Below, one piece after another: positions 16,947 to 24,490 of a DNA stretch of 64,000 nt; within the stretch, counting starts at the first letter, position 1, and every line of letters begins with the position of its first letter. A program made the translations under genes and the position numbers. The stretch is from Fen-455 sp050012675 (GTDB lineage Bacteria; Actinomycetota; Acidimicrobiia; Acidimicrobiales; Bog-793). The notes under the pieces are model-generated. The model was not told the DNA's origin. It was given only the letters and a program-made list of their open reading frames with translations, and did no database searches. The DNA is taken from contig JBEKGS010000002.1 of assembly GCA_050012675.1 (NCBI GenBank), positions 111,097 through 175,096 on the forward strand, given 5' to 3'.

Positions 16947-17729
16947 TCACTTGCCGAGCAGCTTGCCGATGATGATCGACGCCTCGTAGAACAACAACAG
17001 AGGGATCGCAAGGGCAAGCATCGAGAACGGGTCCGAGCTCGGGGTGACGATGGCGGCGAACAGGACCATTCCGATGATTGCCCAGCGCCGCCACTTGGAC
17101 AGCTTCGCGGGCGTGAGCACTCCTGCAATCTCGAGCGCGACGAGCACGACCGGGAACTCGAAGGTCACCCCGAAAGCCACCATCAGCAGCAAGATCAGCT
17201 GCACGTAGGAGTTCGGCGACAAGATGGCGATGATGGTCTTGCTCGGACCGCTCACGTCCAGAAGAAAGCGCATAGCGTGGGGGAAGGTGAGGTACGCCAC
17301 GTAGGAGCCGAGCGCGAACAGGCCGGCTGTGGCGAAGGTGAACGGCAGGGCGTACTTCTTCTCGTTCGCCTTGAGCCCCGGGGTCACGAACTGCCATAGC
17401 TGATAGAGCGTGATGGGCAGGGCTATGAGCAGGCCCCCGTACGCCGACACGTTGAGGCGCAGGGCGAAGCCCTGCAGCGGCTGGGTGACATAGAAGTCGC
17501 ACTGGCGGTTCGTGTGAGTCACCGCCTGGCAATAAGGCGCCTGCAGCACGGCCAGGATCTGGTCGTAGAAAGCGTATGTGAGGGCGGCTCCGACCGCGAC
17601 CGCAAAGATGCAGATGATGAGGCGCCGGCGCAGCTCTCCGAGATGCTCGCCGAGCGTCATCGCGTCCGGGCTCGGGCGCGGGCTCTCTTTTCTGGCGCGA
17701 AGCCTTGTGAGCCTCGCCGGTGCGGCCAT
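16947..17729 (-). CDS. tatC: Twin-arginine translocase subunit TatC
   Basis: The protein has 260 residues with six predicted membrane helices. Conserved TatC features are present: HLGELRRRLI at the N-terminus, a periplasmic loop with the FYVTQPLQGF-type motif, WQFVTPGLKANEKKYALPF, and the last helices ending IIIGKLLGK. TatC forms the receptor for twin-arginine signal peptides with TatB and builds the pore with TatA; it exports folded proteins. The gene starts three bases after the tatB-like gene and precedes helY, the same arrangement as in mycobacteria. Confidence 0.96.
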   Translation of the reverse strand: MAAPARLTRLRARKESPRPSPDAMTLGEHLGELRRRLIICIFAVAVGAALTYAFYDQILAVLQAPYCQAVTHTNRQCDFYVTQPLQGFALRLNVSAYGGLLIALPITLYQLWQFVTPGLKANEKKYALPFTFATAGLFALGSYVAYLTFPHAMRFLLDVSGPSKTIIAILSPNSYVQLILLLMVAFGVTFEFPVVLVALEIAGVLTPAKLSKWRRWAIIGMVLFAAIVTPSSDPFSMLALAIPLLLFYEASIIIGKLLGK

Positions 17730-17732
17730 CGC

Positions 17733-18245
17733 TCAGTTCATGCTCGGCTCGTCGACCACGAAGACCGTGTCGGCGCCAAGCGAGCTCGCCCATGACGACG
17801 ACGGCACAGAAGGGGGTCTGCGCGTCGAGGCCGAGCCCTGTCTTCCGAGGAGAGGCTGCCAGGTGGACCGGGTTGGCTCGCGAAGCCCCTGGGCCTGCCG
17901 GGAGACCCTCCTGCCCCGGCCCGGGCCGGCGTTCACGGCGCTGTACGCGGGCTCGGCGACGGCTTGCTCGGCCCCGGCGGCGGCCCCTGCGGCTGTGGTG
18001 TCCTGGCCCGAGACGAGCCCTGTCAGGTAGCCGGTTATCGCCCGCGACGGGCTGGTCGGGATGTTAGGCAGGTCGAGGTCGGGGACCGCCGCGCGGACCT
18101 CCTGCTCGAACTTCTCCCGCATCCGGTTCAGCTCGCGCCACATTCCGCCGAGCTGACGCGCTAGTCCGGGCAACCTCTCGGGCCCGACGACGATGAGCGC
18201 GATCACTAGGATGAGAAAGATCTTGGTCGGGTCGAGGCCGCCCAT
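17733..18245 (-). CDS. tatB: TatA/TatB-family translocase subunit, TatB-like
   Basis: The protein has 170 residues. One N-terminal helix (KIFLILVIALIVV) is followed by the hinge GPERLPGLARQLGG and an amphipathic helix rich in Arg and Glu. The Pro-Glu-Arg-Leu-Pro hinge is the TatB form; TatA usually has FG and is shorter. The C-terminal 90 residues are low-complexity and look disordered. With TatC it would form the substrate-binding complex. No separate TatA is seen next to it, so either tatA lies elsewhere or this protein does both jobs. The ATG at 18245 has TAGGAT seven bases upstream. Confidence 0.85.
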   Translation of the reverse strand: MGGLDPTKIFLILVIALIVVGPERLPGLARQLGGMWRELNRMREKFEQEVRAAVPDLDLPNIPTSPSRAITGYLTGLVSGQDTTAAGAAAGAEQAVAEPAYSAVNAGPGRGRRVSRQAQGLREPTRSTWQPLLGRQGSASTRRPPSVPSSSWASSLGADTVFVVDEPSMN

Positions 18246-18252
18246 GGGGCCG

Positions 18253-18258
18253 ATCCTA
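18253..18258 (-). promoter_or_regulatory. -10 element TAGGAT, leaderless start of tatB-like gene
   Basis: TAGGAT (minus strand) is followed by seven bases and the ATG at 18245. This gives the tatB-tatC-helY-thyX-like group its own promoter. Confidence 0.5.
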
Positions 18259-18393
18259 GTGTGATCTCGGGCCGGCGACCCGGCGGGACCGTGGGGCTCA
18301 CGCTGCGGGCAGGCCGTGCGGGCGTCGCCGTCCTCACGGTCGCGGGGTCGATCGCCCCCTTGGCCGGCTCACAGCCTCGTGGACGCGGCGGCC

Positions 18394-19104
18394 TCAGAAC
18401 CAGTGGAAGTAGGGGTGCCCGAAGCGCCACACGATCAGGAACACCCTCCCCACGACAAGTGAGCCCGGCAGTGTTCCCCAGACGCGGCTGTCGGCAGAGT
18501 CGCCACGGCAGTCCCCCATCACGAAGTAGTGCCCGGGCGGGATCTTGGTGCGCGGGATGTTCTCGGCACTCTCGCTGCAGATCCCCCTGAGAGGTGGCAA
18601 CCACGGTTCGGCCAGCGGCCGGCCGTCTATGAGCACCGTGTTGCCCTTGGACGAGATCGTCTCGCCCGGCAGTCCGATCACACGTTTCACGAGGTCCTTG
18701 TCCTGGGTGCCGGTGTCGGCCGGGGGACGCTTGAAGACGATGATGTCCCCGCGGTGGATCGTGTAGCCCAGCTTGATGACCACGATGCGGTCGCCGATCT
18801 GCAAAGTCGGCAGCATCGAGCCCGACGGCACGAAGAACGCCTGGACCACAAAGGTGCGCAGCCCACCGGCGACGAGCACCGCGAAGACGACGACGACCAC
18901 CCACTCGACGACGCGTCGAGTGTTGACCTGCCTCTTCTTCGATGGCGAGCTCGTTGGACGGCCCAGGCCGACCCGGGGTTCCGAGGGATCGTCGGGTGCC
19001 GGCGGTGGCCTCTCATCGACGACAGCGGGGAACTCCGGCACCGACGACGGGGAGGGTTGCCCTAGCTTGTCCGCGTTCATGAAGGCCTCTCGCGCGTCGG
19101 TCAC
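18394..19104 (-). CDS. lepB: Signal peptidase I
   Basis: The protein has 236 residues. A Pro-rich cytoplasmic N-terminus of about 60 residues precedes one membrane helix (about 66-84). Catalytic Ser96 is in PSGSMLPT, and the general-base Lys140 is in LVKRVIGLPGE. The last box MGDCRGDSADSRVWG is also present. The enzyme cleaves Sec and Tat signal peptides on the outer face of the membrane. The GTG at 19104 has TAGGCT eight bases upstream; the ATG at 19080 with gagagg before it is an alternative. It lies between pafA and the tat genes, where mycobacteria have pafB and pafC. Confidence 0.95.
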   Translation of the reverse strand: MTDAREAFMNADKLGQPSPSSVPEFPAVVDERPPPAPDDPSEPRVGLGRPTSSPSKKRQVNTRRVVEWVVVVVFAVLVAGGLRTFVVQAFFVPSGSMLPTLQIGDRIVVIKLGYTIHRGDIIVFKRPPADTGTQDKDLVKRVIGLPGETISSKGNTVLIDGRPLAEPWLPPLRGICSESAENIPRTKIPPGHYFVMGDCRGDSADSRVWGTLPGSLVVGRVFLIVWRFGHPYFHWF

Positions 19105-19112
19105 TGGCCTGC

Positions 19113-19118
19113 AGCCTA
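19113..19118 (-). promoter_or_regulatory. -10 element TAGGCT, possible leaderless start of lepB
   Basis: TAGGCT (minus strand) ends eight bases before the GTG at 19104. The hexamer overlaps the last codon of pafA. Confidence 0.4.
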
Positions 19119-20474
19119 AATCGACTCTATGAGCCGCTCGACGCGCTCATCGTGGGAGCGGAACGGGTCCTTCAAAAGCACCGTGCGCTGGGTCTGGTCG
19201 TTGAGCTTCAAGTGCACCCAGTCGACGGTGAAGTCGCGCCGTTTCTCCTTCGCCCTCTTGATGAATTCGCCCCGCAAACGCGCCCGGGTGGTCGCAGGGG
19301 GCGACTCCATGGCCTTGGTGATGGCCTCATCAGTCGTCGTGCGGTCCACAAGCCCTTTGGCCTGCAGCAGGTAGAACACCCCGCGATGGCGGTCGACGTC
19401 GTGGTACTGGAGGTCCAAGAGGGCAACTTTCGGATGCCCGAGGGGTAGCTCGTGGCGCTCCCTGTAAGCCTCGACGAGGCGGTGCTTGATCACCCAGTCG
19501 CATTCGCGCTCGAGACTGAGAGGGTCCTTCTCGATGGCCTCCATGCAGTGCTTCCACATCGAAAGGGCGCGCTCTTCCAGCGGGGGCAGGCCGCGCAGCT
19601 CGTGGTAGCGCAGCGCCCGGTCCAGGTACTCCCGTTGGATGTCGAGAGCACTGAGCTCGCGGCCGTTGGCGAGGCGCACCTCGCGCCGGCAGGTGATGTC
19701 ATGGCTGATCTCTCGGATCGCCCTGATCGGGTCCTCCAGGGTGAGATCGCGGATCACCACGCTCGGGTCCTCGAGCATGCGCAGCAGGATGGCCGTGGAC
19801 CCGATCTTGAGGAAGGTGGCGTACTCGCTCATGTTCGAGTCGCCGACGATGACGTGCAGTCGCCGGAAGCGTTCCGCGTCGGCGTGCGGCTCGTCGCGCG
19901 TGTTGATGATCGGCCGGCTACGCGTCGTCGCCGAGGAAACACCCTCCCAGATGTGCTCGGCCCGTTGGCTCAGGCAGAACGTGGCGCCGCGGGCCGTCTG
20001 CAGCACCTTGCCCGCGCCGGAGTAGATCTGCCGGCTCACGAAGAACGGTATGAGCACCTGGACGAAGTGCGAGAAGTCGTCGCGGCGGCTCGTGAGGTAA
20101 TTCTCGTGGCAGCCGTAGGAGTTGCCTGCGGAGTCGGTGTTGTTCTTGAACAGGTAGATCACCCCGCGGATGCCTTCTTCGCTCAAGCGGGACTCGGCGG
20201 AGGCGATGAGCCCCTCGAGAATCCGTTCTCCGGCCTTGTCATGGGCGACGAGGTCGTCGATCGAGTCACATTCCGGGGTGGCGTACTCGGGATGGCTGCC
20301 GACGTCGAGGTACAGCCTCGCCCCGTTCTCGAGAAAGACATTGCTCGAACGTCCCCAGCTCACGACGCGCCTGAACAGGTAACGGGCCACCTCATCGGGG
20401 CTCAAGCGGCGCTGGCCGCGCAGGGTGCAAGTGACGCCGTACTCGTTCTCGACCCCGAAGATCCTGCGGTCCAC
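19116..20474 (-). CDS. pafA: Pup-protein ligase PafA
   Basis: The protein has 452 residues, equal to mycobacterial PafA. It begins with the family's ATP-site motif RRIFGVENEYGVTC. LYLDVGSHPEYATPECD carries the catalytic Asp57. FKNNTDSAGNSYGCHENYL and INTRDEPHADAERFRRLHVIVGDSNMSE are further carboxylate-amine-ligase-type motifs shared with Dop. PafA phosphorylates the C-terminal Glu of Pup and joins it to lysines of target proteins. The frame is open farther upstream, but the GTG at 20474 fits the family start and has TACCGT eight bases before it. It is separated from prcA by one gene on the other strand. Confidence 0.97.
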   Translation of the reverse strand: MDRRIFGVENEYGVTCTLRGQRRLSPDEVARYLFRRVVSWGRSSNVFLENGARLYLDVGSHPEYATPECDSIDDLVAHDKAGERILEGLIASAESRLSEEGIRGVIYLFKNNTDSAGNSYGCHENYLTSRRDDFSHFVQVLIPFFVSRQIYSGAGKVLQTARGATFCLSQRAEHIWEGVSSATTRSRPIINTRDEPHADAERFRRLHVIVGDSNMSEYATFLKIGSTAILLRMLEDPSVVIRDLTLEDPIRAIREISHDITCRREVRLANGRELSALDIQREYLDRALRYHELRGLPPLEERALSMWKHCMEAIEKDPLSLERECDWVIKHRLVEAYRERHELPLGHPKVALLDLQYHDVDRHRGVFYLLQAKGLVDRTTTDEAITKAMESPPATTRARLRGEFIKRAKEKRRDFTVDWVHLKLNDQTQRTVLLKDPFRSHDERVERLIESI

Positions 20475-20482
20475 GACGGTCC

Positions 20483-20488
20483 ACGGTA
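20483..20488 (-). promoter_or_regulatory. -10 element TACCGT of pafA, overlapping a divergent -10
   Basis: TACCGT (minus strand) ends eight bases before the pafA GTG at 20474. Its first two bases (TA) are also the first two bases of the plus-strand TAGCCT at 20487-20492. Confidence 0.5.
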
Positions 20489-20492
20489 GCCT
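20487..20492 (+). promoter_or_regulatory. -10 element TAGCCT of the DUF2007-type gene, overlapping the pafA -10
   Basis: TAGCCT ends eight bases before the ATG at 20501. It shares the self-complementary TA dinucleotide with the pafA -10, so one opened region could serve both directions. Confidence 0.5.
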
Positions 20493-20500
20493 CGAAGTGG

Positions 20501-20884
20501 ATGCAGCCATCCGACCGCATGATCCATCTGACGACCGTCGTGGGCTCGTTCCACGGCCACGTGCTCGCGGCACGACTGGGATCCGAAGGGATCCCGGTGG
20601 AGCTTCGCGGCCTGAGCGACGGCCCGTACCCGCTCGCGGCCAGCGTCGAAGTCTTCGTCCACGCCGATCAACTGGAGCTCGCCCAGGCGATCCTGCTCGG
20701 CGACGCCGTCGATGCGGCTTTCCACGAGCGCTACGACGGCCTAGGTCCGGACGATCCCGCCGTGCTCGACCTTCCCCCAATTGACCTCGCCGACACGGCC
20801 CGCCCACGGCGCGCCCGGACCGTCCTCGTGCTCGCCATGGTCGCCCTGGTCCTTCTCGTCGGCGTCGTGGCCTCGTTCCACTGA
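20501..20884 (+). CDS. Small DUF2007-like protein with C-terminal membrane helix
   Basis: The protein has 127 residues. Residues 8-75 fit the DUF2007 (putative signal-transducing) fold: HLTTVVGSFHGHVLAARLGSEGIPVELRG then VEVFVHADQLELAQAIL. Residues 106-125 form a single membrane helix (VLVLAMVALVLLVGVVASF). The family has no proven function; some members are regulatory PII-like folds. The gene lies between prcA and pafA on the opposite strand and shares the pafA promoter region, so its expression is likely tied to that of pafA. A link to pupylation is inference from position only. Confidence 0.75.
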   Translation: MQPSDRMIHLTTVVGSFHGHVLAARLGSEGIPVELRGLSDGPYPLAASVEVFVHADQLELAQAILLGDAVDAAFHERYDGLGPDDPAVLDLPPIDLADTARPRRARTVLVLAMVALVLLVGVVASFH

Positions 20885-20970
20885 GGCTCGGGATACTCGG
20901 GCTCGAGCGATCCTCCGGGTGGCTTCGCGGCCTCGGTCTTCAGCGTTCGGCGCCGGGCCTCAGCTCCCCG

Positions 20971-21753
20971 TCAAGGCTCACCCGGTGCGACCCCTCCCGT
21001 CGCGCCCGTGGGCTCCTCTGGCGCCGCGTCCTTTCCGGCCGCGGGCTGCGGGGATGTGATCTCGATCCGCTCGCCGCGCGCCAGCAGCTCGGCCACCTCC
21101 CCGTCCTCGATGCGCCTGAAGGCCCGCCGCCAGGGCCCGTGCTCGAGGACCGCCACCTCGAGGTCGTCGGCCCGAAGTGTCCGTGTCGGGCCCGACAAGC
21201 TCGCGACCGACGCCACGACCGCCTCGTCCAGGGTCCATCCCTGCCGGAAGCTCGCGGCCATGCGATGGGTGATGGCGTCCGCCTCCCCGCCGAGCACCGT
21301 GAAGCGCTGCTCGTCAGCCACCGTGCCGTCGTAGGCGATGTGGAACAGCTGGTGGGCCGTGCCGAGCGGATCGAGCTCGGCGACGAGGATCTCCACCTCG
21401 AGGGGCTTCATCTCGTGGGTGAAAACCTGGCCTAGGTACTGGGCGTACACGTTTGCGAGCGAGCGGGCGTCGACGTCCTCTCGCGAGTAGGCGTAGCCCT
21501 TGGTGTCGGCATGACGCACGCCCGCCACCCGGAGCTGGTCGAACTCGTTGTAACGGCCCACGCCGGCGAAGGCCACACGGTCGTATATCTCGCTGATCTT
21601 GTGAAGCGTGCTCGAAGGGTTCTCCGCCACGATGAGCACGCCTTTGTCGTAGGTGGTCCCGACAAGTGCGCGCCCTCTGGCGATCCCCTTCTGGGCGTAT
21701 TCCGCGCGGTCCTTCATCACCTGCTCGGGGGCCACGTAATAGGGCATCGTCAT
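20971..21753 (-). CDS. prcA: 20S proteasome alpha subunit
   Basis: The protein has 260 residues. It begins MTMPYYVAPEQVMKDRAEYAQKGIARGR, the H0 gate helix typical of actinobacterial PrcA, followed by the Ntn fold (LVGTTYDKGVLIVAENPSSTLHKISEIYDRVAFAGVGRYNEFD). Alpha subunits have no catalytic Thr; they form the outer rings and dock Mpa. The C-terminal 35 residues are Pro/Ala/Gly-rich and probably disordered. The gene overlaps prcB by four bases (ATGA, 21750-21753), so the two subunits are translationally coupled. Confidence 0.97.
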   Translation of the reverse strand: MTMPYYVAPEQVMKDRAEYAQKGIARGRALVGTTYDKGVLIVAENPSSTLHKISEIYDRVAFAGVGRYNEFDQLRVAGVRHADTKGYAYSREDVDARSLANVYAQYLGQVFTHEMKPLEVEILVAELDPLGTAHQLFHIAYDGTVADEQRFTVLGGEADAITHRMAASFRQGWTLDEAVVASVASLSGPTRTLRADDLEVAVLEHGPWRRAFRRIEDGEVAELLARGERIEITSPQPAAGKDAAPEEPTGATGGVAPGEP

Positions 21754-22610
21754 GAGGACGTGCCTACCTCTCCCCGCTCGTTGCGGTGCTGCAAGATGTC
21801 GCGGAAGTGCTCGGCGACCTCGGAGTCCTCGAGGCGGCGATAACCCTCGTGGTCGACCGTCGCGACCACAGGGTAGATCCCCCGCAGCGGGTCCGGACCA
21901 CCTGTGGCGGTGTCCTCGTCAGCCGCCTCGTACAAGGCGGCCACGGCGAGATCCACCGCTTCGTCGCGTCCGAGGTTCTCGCGAAAGCCGAGCTTGACGG
22001 TGTTCTTCGCGTCACGCCCGCCAGAGCCGGTGGCATGGAACTCGGTCTCTTCGAAACGGCCACCGGTGACGTCGTAGGTGAAGATACGCCCCTTTTTCAA
22101 GCGCTGGTCGTAGCCCGCGAACAGCGGGATGACGACCAGGCCCTGCATCGCCATCTGCAGGTTCGCGCTGACCATCTGACCCAGCTGGTTCGCCTTGCCC
22201 TCCAGGCTCAAAGTGGTCCCTTCGACCTTCTCGTAATGCTCGAGCTGGGTCTGGAACAGGCGCACCATCTCGATGGCGCTGCCCGCGGCACCCGAGATGG
22301 CCACTGCGGAATGACGGTCGGCCGGGAAGACCTTCTCGATGCTGCGGTGCGCTATCACATTGCCCTCGGTGGCACGCCGGTCGCCCGCCACGACGACGCC
22401 GTTGTCGTAGCGCAGCGCGACGATGGTCGTACCGTGAGCCACCCCGGGGACCATCGGCGCCGGGAAGCCGACGGGCTGGCGCGCCGCGGGGGCCATGACT
22501 TCGGGGAGGATGCCTGAGGGCAGTTGTGTCGCCGGGTAGCGCGTCCGGCGGAGCAGGTCGACAAAGCTCGGTCCCGGGTCGCTGCCCGAGGGGAAAAGGG
22601 GCAGGCTCAT
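21750..22610 (-). CDS. prcB: 20S proteasome beta subunit (catalytic)
   Basis: The protein has 286 residues. A propeptide of 60 residues ends at Gly, and the mature protein starts TTIVALRYDNGVVVAGDRRAT, so the catalytic Thr is residue 61. The conserved Asp and Lys (GDRRATEGN ... IEKVFPA) and the SGAAGSAIEMVRLFQTQLEHYEK helix are present. It degrades proteins fed by Mpa. The ATG at 22610 is chosen over a GTG three codons earlier because aaaggtgg lies six bases before it. It is directly downstream of pup and overlaps prcA. Confidence 0.97.
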   Translation of the reverse strand: MSLPLFPSGSDPGPSFVDLLRRTRYPATQLPSGILPEVMAPAARQPVGFPAPMVPGVAHGTTIVALRYDNGVVVAGDRRATEGNVIAHRSIEKVFPADRHSAVAISGAAGSAIEMVRLFQTQLEHYEKVEGTTLSLEGKANQLGQMVSANLQMAMQGLVVIPLFAGYDQRLKKGRIFTYDVTGGRFEETEFHATGSGGRDAKNTVKLGFRENLGRDEAVDLAVAALYEAADEDTATGGPDPLRGIYPVVATVDHEGYRRLEDSEVAEHFRDILQHRNERGEVGTSS

Positions 22611-22641
22611 ATGCGCCACCTTTGTTGGGATGCGGCTCGGC

Positions 22642-22845
22642 TCACTCGCCGCCTTTTTGCACGTAGTTGCGGACGAACTCCTCGGCGTTGTTCTCCAGGA
22701 CCTCGTCTATCTCGTCAAGCAGGTCGTCGATCTCGGCCTTCAGCTTGTCGCCGCGCTCGGTCGTGGCCGGCGCCTCGGTCTCGGTTTCGGCCGCCGCCGT
22801 CTCACGGCTCGCCGTCGGTCGCTTCTTCAGCTCGCGCTCTGCCAT
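22642..22845 (-). CDS. pup: Prokaryotic ubiquitin-like protein Pup, ending in Gly-Gly-Glu
   Basis: The protein has 67 residues. The N-terminal part is charged and probably disordered. The coiled-coil region that binds Mpa (KLKAEIDDLLDEIDEVLENNAEEFVRNY) leads to VQKGGE. Most Pups end in GGQ and need deamidation by Dop; this one ends in Glu67 and can be used by PafA directly. The ATG at 22845 has aagga seven bases upstream; a GTG one codon earlier is less likely. It lies nine bases after dop and 31 bases before prcB, the usual dop-pup-prcB-prcA order. Confidence 0.97.
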   Translation of the reverse strand: MAERELKKRPTASRETAAAETETEAPATTERGDKLKAEIDDLLDEIDEVLENNAEEFVRNYVQKGGE

Positions 22846-22854
22846 CACCGTTCC

Positions 22855-24345
22855 TTATGAGCCCAACCGCCTGAGCAGCTCTGCTGGAGTATTGCACCCC
22901 TCGAAGAGCGTATCGACATGGAGGGCGGTCCCCTTCAGCGGCTCCATCATCGGCACCCTGCGCAGGGAGTCCTCGCCGATGTCGAAAACGATCGAGTCCC
23001 AGTTGGCAGCGACGATGGCGGGCGCGAATCGCTGCAGGCAGCGCCCGCGGAAGTACGCCCGCGTGGTCGCGGGCGGTTCCGTGGTCGCCCGAGCGACCTC
23101 CCGGTCGTCGGTGAGCCGTTCCATCGACAGCCTGGCGAAGAGCGACTTGTGGGGTCGCAGGTCGTGGTACTGCAGGTCAAGCGCGGCGAGGCGAGAGTCC
23201 TCCCATTCGAGGCCGTGGCGCTCGCGGTAGGCCTCGACGAGGCGGAGCTTGGCCACCCAGTCGAGCTGGTTCGCCAGCGACTGCGGGTCGGCCTCGAGAC
23301 CCTGCAGGACCGCTTCCCAGCGGTCCAGCACACGCCGGGCGACCTCCTCGTTGCCCAGAGCTTCGAACCCGCGTTCGGCGGTGTACTTGCGGGCGAGGTC
23401 GTAAAGCTGCCACTGCAGCTCGACGGCGGTCAGCTTCTCGCCGGAGGCGAGCTCCACGGTGGCTCGCAGCGTCGTGTCGCGCGAGACCGCCCGGATCGCG
23501 GCCACCGGCGCCGCCAACCTGAAGTCCCGGTTGGCGAGGAAGTCGTCCTCGATCATCGCGAGCACGAGCGCCGTGGCGCCGAGCTTCAGGAAGGTGGCCA
23601 CCTCGGCCAGGTTGGCGTCACCGACTATCACGTGCAGCCGGCGGTACTTCTGGGCATCGGCGTGCGGCTCGTCGCGGGTGTTGATGATCGGCCGCTTGAG
23701 CGTCGTTTCGAGGCCGACCTCCTCTTCGAAGAAGTCGGCCCGCTGGCTGAGCTGGAACTCCGGTGCGTCGCCGGCGTAGGCGACCTCCTCACCGATCTTG
23801 CCCGCGCCCGTGTAGATCTGACGCGACACGAGGTGGGGGGTGAGCTCGCGGACGATCCTCGAGAACGGCAGGGCCCTGTCGAGAAGGTAGTTCTCGTGAC
23901 AGCCATAGGAGTTGCCCTTGCCGTCCGAGTTGTTCTTGTAGATCACGATCTCCTCGCCCGGTGGCAGGAGACGGTTGGCGGCCTCCATCGAACGCTGCAG
24001 CACGAGCTCGCCCGCACGGTCGTGGACGAGCGCCTCGAGGGGGTTGGAGCACTCCGGGGTCGAGTACTCCGGGTGAGCGTGGTCGACGTAGTAGCGGGCG
24101 CCATTGGTTAGCACGGCATTGACGAGGTGGGTCTCGACCTCCGGTGGCATGGAGCCCTCACGGGCAAAGCCGCGCGCGTCGCGACCCGGGGACTCGTCCT
24201 CGAAGTCCCATCCGATCTTGCGGTCGAGCTCAGCGACGTAGGCGTTTATCAGGAGCGAGGACGCCGTCGTCGGGCTCGGGTCGCCCGTGGTGTCCACGTG
24301 GATCCCGTACTCGGTCTCAATTCCGCAGACCTTGGTTATCGCCAC
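22855..24345 (-). CDS. dop: Depupylase/deamidase Dop
   Basis: The protein has 496 residues, homologous to PafA. It starts ITKVCGIETEYGIHV. YYVDHAHPEYSTPECSNP carries the catalytic Asp88. The Dop-specific loop (about residues 44-70, GWDFEDESPGRDARGF) is present and separates it from PafA. YKNNSDGKGNSYGCHENYLL and INTRDEPHADAQKYRRLHVIVGDANLAE are shared with PafA. Dop removes Pup from proteins; in GGQ-Pup species it also deamidates Pup. Here Pup is already GGE, so depupylation is the expected role. The GTG start has TAGCGT six bases upstream, giving dop a promoter separate from mpa. Confidence 0.97.
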   Translation of the reverse strand: MAITKVCGIETEYGIHVDTTGDPSPTTASSLLINAYVAELDRKIGWDFEDESPGRDARGFAREGSMPPEVETHLVNAVLTNGARYYVDHAHPEYSTPECSNPLEALVHDRAGELVLQRSMEAANRLLPPGEEIVIYKNNSDGKGNSYGCHENYLLDRALPFSRIVRELTPHLVSRQIYTGAGKIGEEVAYAGDAPEFQLSQRADFFEEEVGLETTLKRPIINTRDEPHADAQKYRRLHVIVGDANLAEVATFLKLGATALVLAMIEDDFLANRDFRLAAPVAAIRAVSRDTTLRATVELASGEKLTAVELQWQLYDLARKYTAERGFEALGNEEVARRVLDRWEAVLQGLEADPQSLANQLDWVAKLRLVEAYRERHGLEWEDSRLAALDLQYHDLRPHKSLFARLSMERLTDDREVARATTEPPATTRAYFRGRCLQRFAPAIVAANWDSIVFDIGEDSLRRVPMMEPLKGTALHVDTLFEGCNTPAELLRRLGS

Positions 24346-24351
24346 TCTCGG

Positions 24352-24357
24352 ACGCTA
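24352..24357 (-). promoter_or_regulatory. -10 element TAGCGT, leaderless start of dop
   Basis: TAGCGT (minus strand) is followed by ccgaga and the GTG at 24345. It would drive dop-pup-prcB-prcA independently of mpa. Confidence 0.5.
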
Positions 24358-24388
24358 CCGCACCATCTCGGGTCGCCTGCAGCACCGC

Positions 24389-24407
24389 CGCCGGCCGGCA
24401 GCCGGCG
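24389..24407 (-). terminator. Stem-loop between mpa and dop
   Basis: A 7-base-pair GC stem (CGCCGGC-type arms at 24389-24395 and 24401-24407) closes a five-base loop, about 84 bases after the mpa stop codon and before the dop promoter. No T-run follows, so termination is uncertain. Confidence 0.35.
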
Positions 24408-24490
24408 CTGGGCGCGCCGCCCTGGTCAAAGCGGAAGCCACTGAGGCCGGCCGCCCTGGAAGCCTCACGTGCCGGACCGGCGCCGGCCGC

